From Aedes albopictus (lineage: Eukaryota; Arthropoda; Insecta; Diptera; Culicidae), in the NCBI RefSeq assembly GCF_035046485.1, contig NC_085137.1, positions 496,804,772 to 496,868,771 of the forward strand: a stretch of DNA of 64,000 nt, in the 5' to 3' direction. Position 1 is the stretch's first letter; each line of letters starts with the position of its first letter. The notes under the pieces are model-generated. The model was not told the DNA's origin. It did no database searches and was given only the letters and a program-made list of their open reading frames with translations. The position numbers and the translations under genes were made by a program. Of this stretch, positions 21,667 to 33,271 are shown piece after piece.

Positions 21667-22635
21667 CCTAGCTCACTAGGGCACGAGTGAACGCACTTAA
21701 CAGTTTTCAAAAAGATCGATTTCCCTGACTTAACCAATTAAAATGTGCACGTTCTCCCAATTTCGTACTCGTTCCCGAGGGAGTCAAAAAACCGACTGCC
21801 CCAGTAGAGAACTGGAATTGTAGTGCAAACCTCAATGGTACCATTTCTAGGCTGGAAACAAAAAAGGAAACTTTTGTTGTGGTTGTAGGCCAGTCTGTAG
21901 TAGGGCATGGATTTCAACTTCGAAGCTGACACCTCTCCTCATCCTCACTCGCACGGTACTCCAGGATTTGTGCGAGCACCAATAGGGAATATGGTGGTAA
22001 AATGCTAGGTCTGAGTTGAAACTTTTTGCACGTTAGCTTGTGATGGTAAAGTGAGCATACCGTTTCCCCTATCCAATGGCATGCCATGCGGCGAAACGAT
22101 AATTCCAGCTCGTCTGGTGCACTTCGACGGTACTACCGCAAACTGAGAGTGATTGAAGCGTGCACAAAGAAAATAAGGATCCACTAGACACCATAACGGA
22201 AAAGTTTATGCCGTGCAAGAGTTTTGATTGTATATTGCTTTTGGATAGAAAAGGATTGCAATTCTAATAGTTTTGTCTGAATCGAGCAAACTTTCCGGAT
22301 ATCTCACTGATAGGCGTCTTAATCTAAGCACGTTATCGCAAAGATCATCGAAAGCTTATTTTAGAAGGCGAGCTTTTCTGAGCGCTTCGAAATCCCTATT
22401 GAATCCTTACTTGAGCCTATACTAGTTTGGTGTGGGGGTGGAATTGGCGCTGCCTTTCGTGAATTTTTCGCATTAGCTACGTGGCTCATTCCCGAGTGGA
22501 AGAAAATTACAACATTTAAATTGTTTGCGTAAAATAATGCATAGAACGACTAAAAGAGGAATGATAAGTTAAAATGGTAGGTTTTCTCAGTGTTGTCTAC
22601 ATAGTCTCGATCCAATATTTGAAATTTAAAACATG
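21667..22635. other. Upstream of Tctex1-like gene; nothing recognised
   Basis: No exon or element boundaries found. It should hold the promoter of the minus-strand Tctex1-like gene, but no TATA or initiator stood out. Confidence 0.35.
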
Positions 22636-23123
22636 CACGCTAACCTGAAACTACCCATAGATTGGGTCGATTCTACCCGGATTTTCATGTTGTTAGCAGT
22701 TGTCAAAATCCGGGTAACCCGAAAACCCAGATTGGTTGAATCAGGGTAAAGATCTGGGTAATCGGCACTTTGTCACTTTCCGGCTGGTAGCGGTCAGAAG
22801 AAGTCCGTGAACTATGAATGTTTGCACGGCAAATATGCTGTGAAATGATGTGAAAACAGTGAAATTCCTCCGGGGATCTGTTTTCCTGCCTCAGGTAAGT
22901 GGGCAAAATATGGAAATTGGGAGTTTTTTGATCAACATTTAAAAAGAAAATAAATTAACAAAAACAAGGCCCAGGAGAAGCTGGGTATCATTTACCCAGA
23001 TTTGGCCACCAACATCGGTAATCCAGATTTGAGTAAAGGTGCCTTTACTCAGATTAGAGTAACTGCAGTTTTGCTCAATCTGGGTCACTTTGACACCAAT
23101 CTGGGTAGCTGGGGGTAAGCGTG
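22636..23123. mobile_element. TIR element with CTGGGTA-type motifs
   Basis: The left end CACGCTAACCTGAAACTACC and the right end, read inverted, CACGCTTACCCCCAGCTACC agree over about 27 bp. Words such as CTGGGTAA, TACCCAGAT and ACCCAGATTGG recur in both orientations throughout. Target duplication not clear. Confidence 0.55.
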
Positions 23124-23329
23124 TAGTATACAGGGACTATAAGGACGTGGCCGGTGCCGTATTGATCGAAAATGTATGAGCTGCTTAAATTGCACTTTGA
23201 AAATAGGTGGAGTGTCCCAGCCCTTATTCATTTGGATCTCAGTGCAATTGGTACCAGTTCAGATCAATCACGGAGGAGCAACCATTATTGACATGTATAG
23301 TCAGATTTGATCGTTTTTTATACTATATT

Positions 23330-24633
23330 AGGGGTTTTCAGACCCTTTTGCCTCGCGGTACACTTTTTGAGAATTAAATGGAATACCGCAAAAAAGGAAT
23401 GTCGCATTTTTTTTATGGGTCATACTGTAGTTGTTCAACCAGCACAATTGTCTTTACGATACATTCTTCGATTTTTCAGACAAAATCTGCAGGATCCTAA
23501 GATTTTAGGAGAAGTTCTTGTCAATATAATAGCAATTTTCAGGAGGAAACTAGAAGAGACCCTAGAAGCAGAGAAGTCGTGCGTCAGCCTGCTTCGGCCA
23601 GGATGTCTTGCCCCACGTTGTGATTGATTTAATTGCCCCGGGCGGCGGAGAAGAAGTACACGCATACTGGATTTTGGCTATTTATTCGCACCACCGTGTG
23701 GCAGTGCTCCACGCGGCGGTGATATCACGAGAACACACAGTTGATTTCTGGTATTATTTGCGATAAATTTTTTCTCAAGATCATCACACTGGATTTGTGG
23801 CACTTACTTTCGCCCATTCTATTAATAATGCATTTTTGATGCATAATTGCCAATACACTTGAAGGCGAATGAATTAAAATAAATAAATTTAAAGCTTAAA
23901 AAAAATATTACTGGGAAATCCCTCGTGACATTGTCAATTGATTTTTACATAGATTTCAGGTGATACTTGTCCGAGATGAGAAGAGAATCATGTGAAGCAA
24001 TTGACAATGTTTTATATATTTTTTTTTTTAAATCGCTGCACGATGCTATCAGGCCCGTTTTACCCCATTCTCTCTCTTTTTCACTATTCTGGGAAAATCC
24101 TGTTGTGCGAAATATTTTTTTTTTAATTTGTGTTTGTGTAGGAGCTGGTTTGGCTCATCGCACGGTCTTAAAAATTGAAATATCTTCAAACAACCTCGAT
24201 ATCCCCTATTTCTTCAAACTTGCACATGCATTTCTACCCGGAGTGGAACGCAGTCGATAAAGGTATGATCAACCTTATGTCAAATTGCCGATACTATGGA
24301 AGTTTTTACACAAATACGAGTTAAGTAAACCATTTATTTAACTCGTATTGGGAATACATGAAGATTTTCTCAAAAAGGTGTGAGAGAGAGAGAGAGAGAG
24401 GGATTGGTGTAAAACGAGCTAAACACAGATTTTCAGCATCGTGCGGCGAATGACACCTTCCTTATATGAAACTATAGAGATTTTAGCAGTTTGTGTCAAA
24501 AATTCATTCGAATCCATCCACTCCGAGCAGAGATATTGAATTTATTCGCGTTTCATACATATTTTTTCCCCACTGTGCATTGTTTAAAGTTTCGCGGTGC
24601 ACTTGGCAAGGTTCGCAGTGAAAACCCCTGCTC
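23330..24633. mobile_element. hAT-like nonautonomous element (candidate)
   Basis: Left end TAGGGGTTTTCAGACCCTTT and right end, inverted, CAGGGGTTTTCACTGCGAAC share a terminal block. A second shared block, GCGGTACAC on the left and GCGGTGCAC on the right, sits at mirrored positions. YAGGGG-type ends suit hAT elements, but the expected 8-bp duplication matches poorly (tactatat and ctctatcg). It holds a perfect 12-bp-arm hairpin (AATACGAGTTAA) at about 24308-24347. Confidence 0.45.
24382..24401. repeat. (GA)n microsatellite
   Basis: About ten GA units in a row, inside the candidate element 23330-24633. Confidence 0.9.
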
Positions 24634-25192
24634 TATCGTATTCTACCTGTTCAGTCACGTTGATTTCAAAATCAAAGAGACGCAAGCCGAACAGCATTAC
24701 AGTTTAACCTTTTCGCGAAAAGAACGATAGATATTTTACTTGGATTTACCGAAAGGCCATTTTGGCGACACCAACCTGAAGAGTAAATCCCTTTAAATCC
24801 ATTCTGGAGCAAAATAGGATATATCCCCCCATCTGCCCCAGTTCTTCTAAAGTTATGATACTCCGAGCTGGAGCCAGAAAATGCCCCTTATAAATACATA
24901 TCCGCCCAGCATTCTAGATACTCCAATCGACAAACGTCCTAAAAAAACAGAATCTTCTTTTGAGGTGAATGTCTTGATACAATATGTCTTGTCACAATAT
25001 ATTTTATTACTGTTAACAATACCAAGACTTCCTATTTGGTCGATAATTTATTCAAAATTGACTCACAAGTTGGCGAAAATGTAGCTGCAAAACATACATA
25101 TGGATATGAATTCAAATACATATGTTATCTCGATATCTCGAGGAAATCTACAAGTTACTTCAGGATTCAGAAACTTCTTAAAGATTTCCTTA
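24634..25192. other. Noncoding, no recognised feature
   Basis: Only short open frames; no element boundaries or RNA gene seen. Confidence 0.35.
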
Positions 25193-25365
25193 GGGGCTGT
25201 CCATAAACCACGTGGTCATTTTTTTGGGACTTTTCAACCCCCCCTCCCCCCCGCGTGGTCATTAGTCCATACAAAATTTTTTTATTTGTCCATACAAAAT
25301 GGTCATTGGCCGAAACCCAGCCCCCCCCCCCCCCACCAATGACCACGTGGTTTATGGACAGCCCC
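25193..25365. mobile_element. 173-bp MITE with TTA target sites
   Basis: It begins GGGGCTGTCCATAAACCACG and ends with its reverse complement. TTA flanks both ends (25190-25192 and 25366-25368), the 3-bp TWA duplication of PIF/Harbinger elements. Arms include the palindrome CACGTG. It sits in 12-bp-repeat DNA. Confidence 0.8.
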
Positions 25366-25369
25366 TTAG

Positions 25370-25710
25370 AATGCCTTCCAAGATTCCAGTTCCAGTAATT
25401 GCTGCAGGAGTTCTACAGAATTGCTACCAATAATTCCATTCATAATTTCTCCAAGGATTAATACAGGGATTTTTTCAGTGATTCCTCTCAAGGTTGTTCC
25501 ACGGCTTTGTCTAGAAAATTCACTTTCCTCCACATTTTTTCAGGAATTCCTCCCAGGATTGTTTTAGGAACTCCAACAGCAATTCAACTAGGAATTCATA
25601 GAAGGATTCCTGCAGAAATTCCTCCCTGAATAACTTCAGGAACTCTTCTTGGGATACCTCCAGGAATTCCTTCAGGGATTCCTCCTGGAAATCCTCCCGG
25701 GATTCCTCGA
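25370..25710. repeat. 12-bp-period repeat fragment
   Basis: Degenerate GGAATTCCTCCA-type units, same family as 4385-7500; the open frame on the minus strand (EEFL repeats) is a repeat artefact. Confidence 0.75.
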
Positions 25711-25959
25711 AAATATAAAGTTTGAAAGCAATGTCTGGGTTATATAAATTATAAAAAAAAACAATTGCTTTACTCAACCATGTATCCGGAAGTCTGTGTT
25801 TATATTTTGTTGGTCCATGTCCTGCAAAAAAAAAACATTGCCATAGAGACCATCTCTATAAGTAATAAGCACCCCGAAGTTCAACAGATATAAAATGTAC
25901 AGGCACAGGCTTATTAGCTCCACCTAACCTTTCGTCGAGGAGCTATAGAACCGTGCTGC

Positions 25960-26240
25960 GGATATTTCGGAAGGAAGATCAATAGAACGCCATTAAGATC
26001 TTTTTCACCGCCCCCGGCGTTCGCTGACCAGGAGAGCACGATAGCGGCGGAAGCATTCCACATCAAGCTGGTAGGTGAAAACAACACGGTGAACCTCCAA
26101 CGTGAGTGTGGAACGTTTAACGCAAACTACAACGCGCTAGTGGTTAAGTTGCGACAGATGACGACCGACGAGAGACTACGAAGAGAGAACGAGAATCGAC
26201 GACGAACAACACAACCATGACGTACCACATCAGAAGGTAC
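25960..26240 (+). pseudogene. LINE endonuclease-RT linker remnant (candidate)
   Basis: The words GAACGCCATTAAGATC and TTCACCGCCCCCGGCGT match, inverted, sequence at 27490-27530 in a clearer LINE fragment. The reading TPLRSFSPPPAFA... is broken. Low certainty. Confidence 0.4.
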
Positions 26241-26371
26241 GTGATCGCCCAGCAGTAAAGGAGGTGAAAGTTGCTGCGGTGATCGAAATGTGAGTTGTGG
26301 TGTGAAAAAATGTTATTTGTTGTAAATGTTCATTAATGTTTATTTGTTAAAATAATGCATTTTCGTGTAAT

Positions 26372-26432
26372 AAATTTTAGTGTCTGAGGATGGCTGAAGA
26401 AAAACAGTAAGCCGAAACGTCACAACGTTAAA
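26372..26432 (+). ncRNA. Hammerhead ribozyme-like motif 1
   Basis: The core CTGAGGA (26384-26390) is followed by a stem GGCT/AGCC, GAAA (26414-26417) and CGTC, the order CUGANGA - stem II - GAAA - short stem III - cleavage-site H of hammerhead ribozymes. Stem I is weak (TGT/ACA, then TTT/AAA after an internal loop). There is one extra T between the core and stem II, as in motif 2 at 60813-60873. Minimal-stem-III hammerheads are known in Penelope-like retroelements. No self-cleavage evidence. Confidence 0.45.
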
Positions 26433-26749
26433 CCAATAGTTTCCATTAGCTCACCGAGAAACATCAATAAAACAGATAAATAAAAAGTAAACACGAGGAG
26501 CCAAAGCCATAGCCCGTCAGTGCTATTCGGCTCTCGAGAAGGAAGTGAACTGCCCATATTCGCATAGTCGATGTAACCACCATTGGCAATGCCACCGTAC
26601 AAAAGCTAATATCTAACGCGTGTGCATGTTTGTGACCAGTTTAATTAAAAAGATCACAAGATCTAACCCTTAGTAAGATGTCAACGTGAAAAAAGTCTTT
26701 GAACTTTAAATTTAATCATTGTTAAAATTACAAATGTATGTTGAAAAGT

Positions 26750-27170
26750 GCACTGGCGCTTACATCGACTATGCGAATATGGGCAGTGAAACGCTCATGC
26801 AGACGGGACAAAAAAAAGTGGGCTGATTCCCTAGCCAACGAAGGCGAGAAAGCCGCAAACACCGGCGACATCCGTCTCTTCTGCGATGTCTCACATCGCC
26901 TAAGTGGAACTAAGATGAATGCTACAATACCCGTGAACACGTCTGGACAGTTATTCACCGAGCCGGCTGACCAGTTGAAACGCTGGTTCGAGCACTTTGG
27001 GAACCTCTTTCAAATCTCAGTCATGTCTCCAACACCTCAGCTTGATCCACCAACGGTTCGATGCATTACCCGTGTCAACACCGAAGCTCTAACATGCAGG
27101 AAATAGAAGCAGCCATCCTTAGCATGAAATCGAGAGACCCGAGGGCCGATTGCATATCAGCTGAGATGCT
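26750..27170 (+). pseudogene. LINE fragment, plus strand (region before RT)
   Basis: The plus strand reads RRDKKKWADSLANEGEKAANTGDIRLFCDVSHRLSG, then FTEPADQLKRWFEHFGNLF, then after a frameshift EIEAAILSMKSRDPRADCISAEML. This is the linker leading into the reverse transcriptase domain of LINE-type elements. It is truncated on both sides and abuts an oppositely oriented fragment. Confidence 0.75.
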
Positions 27171-27179
27171 AGTATACAT

Positions 27180-27880
27180 CCTTTCCTCACTCCAGCAACG
27201 ATCGGACAAAACACCGTTGTGCAGTACTCTGCACAAAAATGCCCTGTACTGTGCTTCAATGAGGTCGATGATTTTCTCAGGGAGTCCCTTGCGCCGGAGG
27301 GCTTTCCACATGTTTTCGTGATCTCACTTCCTTCTCGAGAGCCGAATAGCGCTGACGGGCTATGGCTTTGGCTCCTCGTGTTTTCGCTCGATCTATCACG
27401 ACTTTGGCTCCTCTATCTTCCTCCAGGTATCATCTGTGATCCACTGCTTTCTCCGGGTGCGTAGCCCACGCAAATTATTGACGCCGGGGGCGGTGAAGGC
27501 GTTCTTGATGGCGCTCCATTGATCTTCTACGCTTCCACCTATCCACAGCACGGTTCTCTAGCTCCTCGACGAAGAACCTTTTCACCGCAGCGTCTTCCAG
27601 TCGGCGTGTGTTAAACCGGCGCGCCCGATTTTCTCCTCCTGTCGATGGATCCTAACAATGCGCAGTCCGATCTCGCCGATTAGGAGATGATGGTCGGACG
27701 CAATGTCGGCGCTACGTTTGTTCCGCTTGGCACATCAAGAAGGCTCAGTCTTCATTTTCGGCTGATGCAGATGTGATCAATTTGATTTTCCGTGACGCCA
27801 TCACAGAAAACCCATGTCACTTTGTGCACTGGTCGGTGAGGAAAGAGCGACCCCCCAATCACCATGTGTTCCGCAATTAC
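27180..27880 (-). pseudogene. LINE fragment, minus strand (endonuclease to RT)
   Basis: Read from 27880 downward: VFCDGVTENQIDHICISRK and RLSLLDV (C-terminal endonuclease region), a linker with HRQEEKIGRAG and FTAPGVNN, then WKALRRKGLPEKIIDLIEAQYRAF (start of RT). It carries stops and frameshifts. It is joined nose to tail with the plus-strand piece at 26750-27170, and inverted shared segments link 26490-26560 with 27323-27395. Confidence 0.75.
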
Positions 27881-28132
27881 CGGACGCGCCTTTGCTACCA
27901 ACGACTACCCAAAAAGATTCGTCGACACTCATACAGGGAAATGCCGATAACAGCTGTCAGATGCTAGAGCGTAATAGGGAAGCAAGACAGAGAAAACGAA
28001 ATTCATTAAGAACTAACTGATGAGTAGGCAGTTTTTAAAGATCTTTTTCGGTGAAACAAATAAGCATTAATAGTTACTAAATTGAATTTGTATAATTATT
28101 AATGGTGCAGTTAGCAGTGAATAGTTTATTAA

Positions 28133-30177
28133 GATTGTACGACATTTCCCCGAAAACCAGCTCCCCGAATGAAGTTTCCCCGAAAGTTATTTCCCCGAAA
28201 AACGATTCCCCGAACGAACCGTTTCCCCGAATGTACCGTTTCCCCGAATGTACCGTATCCCCGAATGTGCCGATTCCCCGAAATATTTACTGGTTTCTAA
28301 TCATTTTCTTGATTAATTCCATTGTCTGAACTAGTCATTGAAACGAAGTAGCGGAAAGTTAGCCTGAGTACAAAGTGTGCCGATGTGTAGTCTTTAGAAA
28401 GATATCAAGATCATGGAAACTTTCACATCTCATTGATATTGTACATTCCTCTTACCATGAATTCTTCGAGATATAATGTTCTTCATGATTATTCAAAGAG
28501 GTTTGATTTTTTTAATATGGGTCGTTCTTTTCTATTGTACTGATTGAAAATGACATGGCACTCATTAAGAACACGCTCATCATAATTTTCCCTTCTTTCA
28601 TTCATAGGCTGTTCTTTCTATTTGTTTTTTTGAATTTTCAATCGATGAAAACGCCCTTTAAACGTATAATACCTTTAAAACGAGTCATCGTGATTGTGGT
28701 AGTAATCTGATAAAGTTCATTGTCATTGTAAAACACATGATCCAGATGACTTCAACTTTAAGTCTTAAAGTATTCTTGCTAGCGAAGGAAATCTATGAGC
28801 ACAATTTTTATGTGTATTAACAGGCTTTAAAACAAAAGTCAATGTAATTCAATTTGTTTGACAAACAGATTTGAAGCTAAGCACTCTTCAGTTTTTTTTT
28901 GTAAATCAATGGATCAATCATGACCAAAGTAGCATTTGGAATTGACATTTCGACAGAACATACTAGTAGTTAGACCGCCGGCAATATTTTGAAAGAACAG
29001 TATATGATGAAAGAAGGGAGAATCTTTGATGAAGATTTCTACTCTAACGCCTATAGATACCTACTAGAACAGTCGGTCATAAAAAAATAATAATAAATAT
29101 AGCAGCAGTTAAATTACTGATGATTGATTGAGCAGTTCAACTTGAAAGAACAGCCTATGTTTGAAAGAAGGAAAATTTTATTAAATGAAAGGTTTTCAAT
29201 CTAGCCAAAAAGACGCTGCTGGATCCTTACGCAGAAGTATGTCAGTCCGAAGTACGTTAGGCTGCAATCATTAGGCCGAAAGTATCATTACACCGGACGA
29301 GCATCATTACGATTGAGGTGAAAGCCAAGAAAAAACCCAGTTTGATCATATATAACCTAATACTCAAAAGAATAGCCGACTTCTCAAAGAAGGGTAATCT
29401 GTCATGGGACAGTCAGTGGTTTGATAAATTACTACCGTCAATAAGCTATGCAATATTACAACTAAAAACAACTGCGTGTTATAAAAAGAGGCGAAATTTT
29501 CAGATGGAATGTTGGCAGAGTGATCATTTCCCAAGTAACATTGTTTAGTCAAATACACTAGAAGAGGTTCTTAGAACCATAATAAAACCAAAATCATAGA
29601 TAGAAAGATTTATGGCGGTTTTCAAAACCTCTACAAGACTAATTGCCTATCAACATGTTACTTGGGTTGATCATCAGTGCTTCAGTAACAGTATAACATC
29701 AACATCAAGAAATAATCTATGTGAGAAAAGGGAAGAGCTTAAAAGATTATTGTAAAATCATGAAAGTATATCCCAGTATCCATAGAATTCCCTAGATTCA
29801 AGGAATGTCACTCAAGGGACTCAAACATCTTCTAGGCCTTCGAAAACAAATTTTAACATCGTTTATGAAGACAATTAAGAAGACGGCCTACTGACCCATT
29901 CTACCCTATGAACTTCAGCTTCGCAACCCATTCGGCTTAACGTACTTCGGTCTGACGTACTTTGGCTAAGCGTACTTCGTCCTCAAGACCGGATGCCCCT
30001 AGTTGAGCATTGGGTCAATATTAAATGGCATATGCAATAATCTTTTCGGGGAAACGGTACATTCGGGGAAACGGTACATTAGGGGAAACATTTTTCGGGG
30101 AAATGGTACATTCGGGGAAAAAACTTTCGGGGAAACTTCATTCGGGGAACTGGTTTTCGGGGAAATGTCGTACAATC
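28133..30177. mobile_element. MULE-like element with TTCCCCGAA arrays
   Basis: The ends GATTGTACGACATTTCCCCG are exact inverted copies, and the exact 9-bp duplication GTTTATTAA flanks them (28124-28132 and 30178-30186). The terminal 57 bp match almost perfectly. Further in, each arm carries about 8-9 TTCCCCGAA words at 12-20-bp spacing, pointing inward. A 9-bp duplication suits Mutator-like elements. No transposase is visible, so it is nonautonomous. Inside lie a 137-bp MITE (29530-29666), an inverted pair CATAGGCTGTTCTTTC (about 28606 and 29145), and clustered CGTACTTCGG words near 29940. Confidence 0.85.
29530..29666. mobile_element. 137-bp MITE nested in MULE-like element
   Basis: Ends CCCAAGTAACAT and ATGTTACTTGGG are inverted. 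The internal words TTAGTCAAATA and GGTTCTTAGAACC recur (inverted) in a partial copy at about 61290-61375, which begins CCCAAGTAACATTTT. Confidence 0.7.
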
Positions 30178-30617
30178 GTTTATTAATCCGTATTAAGGAC
30201 AAACGTCTTGAAATCCCGCTTCAACAGTGCATCAGAACTTCAGACGCACAAATCTAAAGAAGCAAGCTTCAAACAACAATAAATTTCATTTTTCTGTTCT
30301 TGCTCACTTGTAATAAGCTTAAAATGAGAAGATCAGGTGCGCTGGTTTTGTTTATGAAGAGATTTGTGCCCTCGAAATCGTGAGTAGGTCCCAAAGTCGA
30401 CAATTGTTGCGGCCATTTTGGGATTCTAACAAGTCTGTCCTAAATAAGTTGCCATATCCAAGGTAAATTCTGGTATAATTCATTTGAAATCGACCAATTC
30501 TAAAAAAATATGTTCCCTAAAATTAATCACAGAACACAACGTATATCACTGTGAGCTAGCAGTGCACCAAATAGGCCCGATTACCTGTAGGATCTGGCTA
30601 TCGTGATTAAGGTAATT

Positions 30618-30910
30618 CACAGAGAACAGACATCCAAGTCCAATTCCGAAACTGTGTAAGGAATTTAACGGCCATTTGAAATCGGCAACACAAGTGGCAA
30701 TAGCGTGGCGCTGCAATCGGTTAATTTCCCATACTAATTTAATTCACCACTTGAAATGTTTCAATTCACCACTGACTGTGGCAATATGGTGTTTGGTGGC
30801 GTTAGTGTTGTCATCGTATATTGGTTTGCAACCTTACTCAAGTAAAGATTCGAATCCTTACACAACTTTCCGAATGAAATTTGTTCTAGCATGGATGTCT
30901 GTTCTCTGTG
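30618..30910. mobile_element. CACAGA-TIR element with 7-bp duplication GGTAATT
   Basis: The left end CACAGAGAACAGACATCCA and its exact inverted copy bound 293 bp; GGTAATT directly flanks both ends (30611-30617 and 30911-30917). The TIR resembles that of the 39713-39964 element, which also has a 7-bp duplication. No coding capacity. Confidence 0.8.
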
Positions 30911-31164
30911 GGTAATTTATATCATACGGAACTGAAGAACTATTAGTAACAAACAAATTTTAAGCAGGCAGCAAAACCCGTACCGTAGGGGTTCGCATTC
31001 CGGAACATACGGAATATTAGAGCAGGCACTAAACGTAAGTAATAATGTTAACAGTTGGTTTGGTATTAGTTACTGTAAAATGAAATACTTAAATTCATTA
31101 TTATGACATACAGGGAAAATTTAACGTATCCTAGTACCCAATAAAGGATTGTTTAAGTTTGCGG

Positions 31165-31480
31165 AACTTGTCTACCATATTGTTGCCATCTTCGGGAACA
31201 CCATGTCATTGTTGCCACAAAACTCTGCAAACAGCTCTCCGTTTTCGCTCATTTCTCCGAGACCATGACGTCCCATGACGTGCTCATTGTCCGAGTTGTC
31301 GGAACCAACCTTCGCGTTGAAGTCGCCCATGAGGATCTTGATATCACCTTTCGGAGTCTTGTCCACGACAGCATTGAGTTGACTGTAAAAGTTCACTTTA
31401 TCTTGCAATTCGGCAGCATCGTTTGGCGCCTACCATTGGATTATGGTAAGGTTTCGAACCCGTGTTCTGAATCTCGCTAC
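31165..31480 (-). pseudogene. LINE endonuclease-domain fragment
   Basis: On the minus strand: RFRTRVRNLTIIQWYAPNDAAELQ, then QDKVNFYSQLNAVVDKTPKGDIKILMGDFNAKVG and GRHGLGEMSENGELFAEFCGNNDMV. GDFNAKVG is the apurinic-endonuclease signature of LINEs, with its catalytic Asp-x-Asn. It ends abruptly with no RT domain. Confidence 0.8.
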
Positions 31481-33064
31481 AATCACGGCATAAATATCAC
31501 AAGGCAGGCTAGTAACGTATGTAAACATCATTTTTGGATGTAAACATGTGACGTCGTTCTTATCGTTTTACGTTGATTAAATTGGGGAGGAGTACTAGAT
31601 CATTGTGGAAACGCCTATGAACGATTCGAATTACGTCATAAAAAAACGGTCAGATTTCCGGAAGGTATCACCTTCTAAATATTGTACACCGTGGCTACAA
31701 TTATCCTCACTTCATGAGCGCTGTGTGGGCGTGAGCGCTGAACAGGTAACCAACTCCACGGTGGTGAGGAGCGTGTTCTCCTCGTATACTATAGGCCAGA
31801 GTATAGCAGAATTTGACCCGACGCCATGCTGTGTTCTCCAAAGTTTGGCCAACGGACTTCGCTCAGTCCTAGGATCACAAGCTTCATACGGCTAGGGTGC
31901 CAGTTGTGCCAGTTTACCCTGCTGGGCTAGGGTTAATACATTCCAAGTTCCAATTCATTTTCGGTTTCTGTAACGTTTTTTTTGGGTTTCGGAAACAGTA
32001 GGTTGTTGGCCTAAGGTCCCCTATCCACCGTGGTGGGGCTTAGGTATAGCTTCCGGTGGAGGAGTATTTCATACTCAGCCGCTGGATGCCAGAACAGACG
32101 CTGTTTGAGCCGCACCTCCATGGTGAACAGACGCTCGGATCGTACCTCCTCAATCTAGCTGAAGTCAGTGCCCAGGCTGCACTACCAGCACACTACTCTT
32201 AGCTGGAGGTCTTTGTCATCGCTTGACTCGTGGAAGCATGAGGTAGGAACTTGTGAGGACTTGTAGGACTTGTGCTGGACGCTCTCCTTTTCGACTCACC
32301 GTTTTACAGGCCCAAGTTGAACCCCCAATCCCAACCAAATTGAACACTGCTAATCAATACCGATGGTGGGTCTGTAAGCTGCCATTTCGGAATTTCTCAT
32401 GAAACCTAGTCTGACCCTCTGAAATGTGTTAATATTCTGTTCTGAATATGTTGTTCACCCCTACACGATTGTTGAAAGATTGCATTCTTTCACTGATTCG
32501 CTTTCAGGCAGGCAGCACTATGCTGGAACTCGTGATAGTGCGTCGCACCATCGTAAAATTTCCGTGGGGGTAACCAACAAACAAACTGTTGTTGTACCAT
32601 TTCGGGTCGAAATAGGTAGGTACATCCACCCGCGCTTGGTGAAGAAGGTGTTGATTGGTGCCATTCAGTCATTCAGCGCCAAATAAAGAACGTTTCGATT
32701 TCACTCCAACAGTTAGGTATTCCATTATTTTAGCGTGCGGGATTGCACTTAGGTTCCCATTATTGGCGGTACCGTGCCGTACCCTCAACCGTGGTTGTTG
32801 TCGTTATTGTTGGATTGAGCATTATGATATTCCGCTTTGTTTCGTTCACAACTCATTACATAGTTTTAACTGCCGTTGACGAAAATGTAACCCCATTGTC
32901 AGTGGAAGTTGTTGAACTACTCCGCGGCTTAACAACGGAACTGGTTTTCACCTAGTTCGGGTTCAAACTTGTGAGAAACATATGTATGTTACCTAGTTAA
33001 ATAATTATTAGTAAAAGTTAGACAAAACGGACACAATCAAACTGAAAGTGTTCTAGATATTTTT
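31481..33064. other. Mixed repeat-derived DNA, not resolved
   Basis: 31700-32300 has GC-rich words (CTCCACGGTGGTGAGGAG, CCACCGTGGTGGGGCTTAGG) resembling retroelement untranslated DNA, but no domain reads through. 32655-32955 has short overlapping frames without recognisable motifs. Words ACGTCACATGTTTACATCC-like at about 31530 recur inverted near 49650. Confidence 0.3.
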
Positions 33065-33185
33065 ACCCTTCTTACACCCATAAGAAGGGTATAAATATCG
33101 CTCGAAAAACCGACTTTCGATCCGAGGCCCGGAGGGCCGAGTCTCATATACCAATGAACTCAGCTCGACGAACTGAGCAAATGTC

Positions 33186-33271
<86 letters not shown>

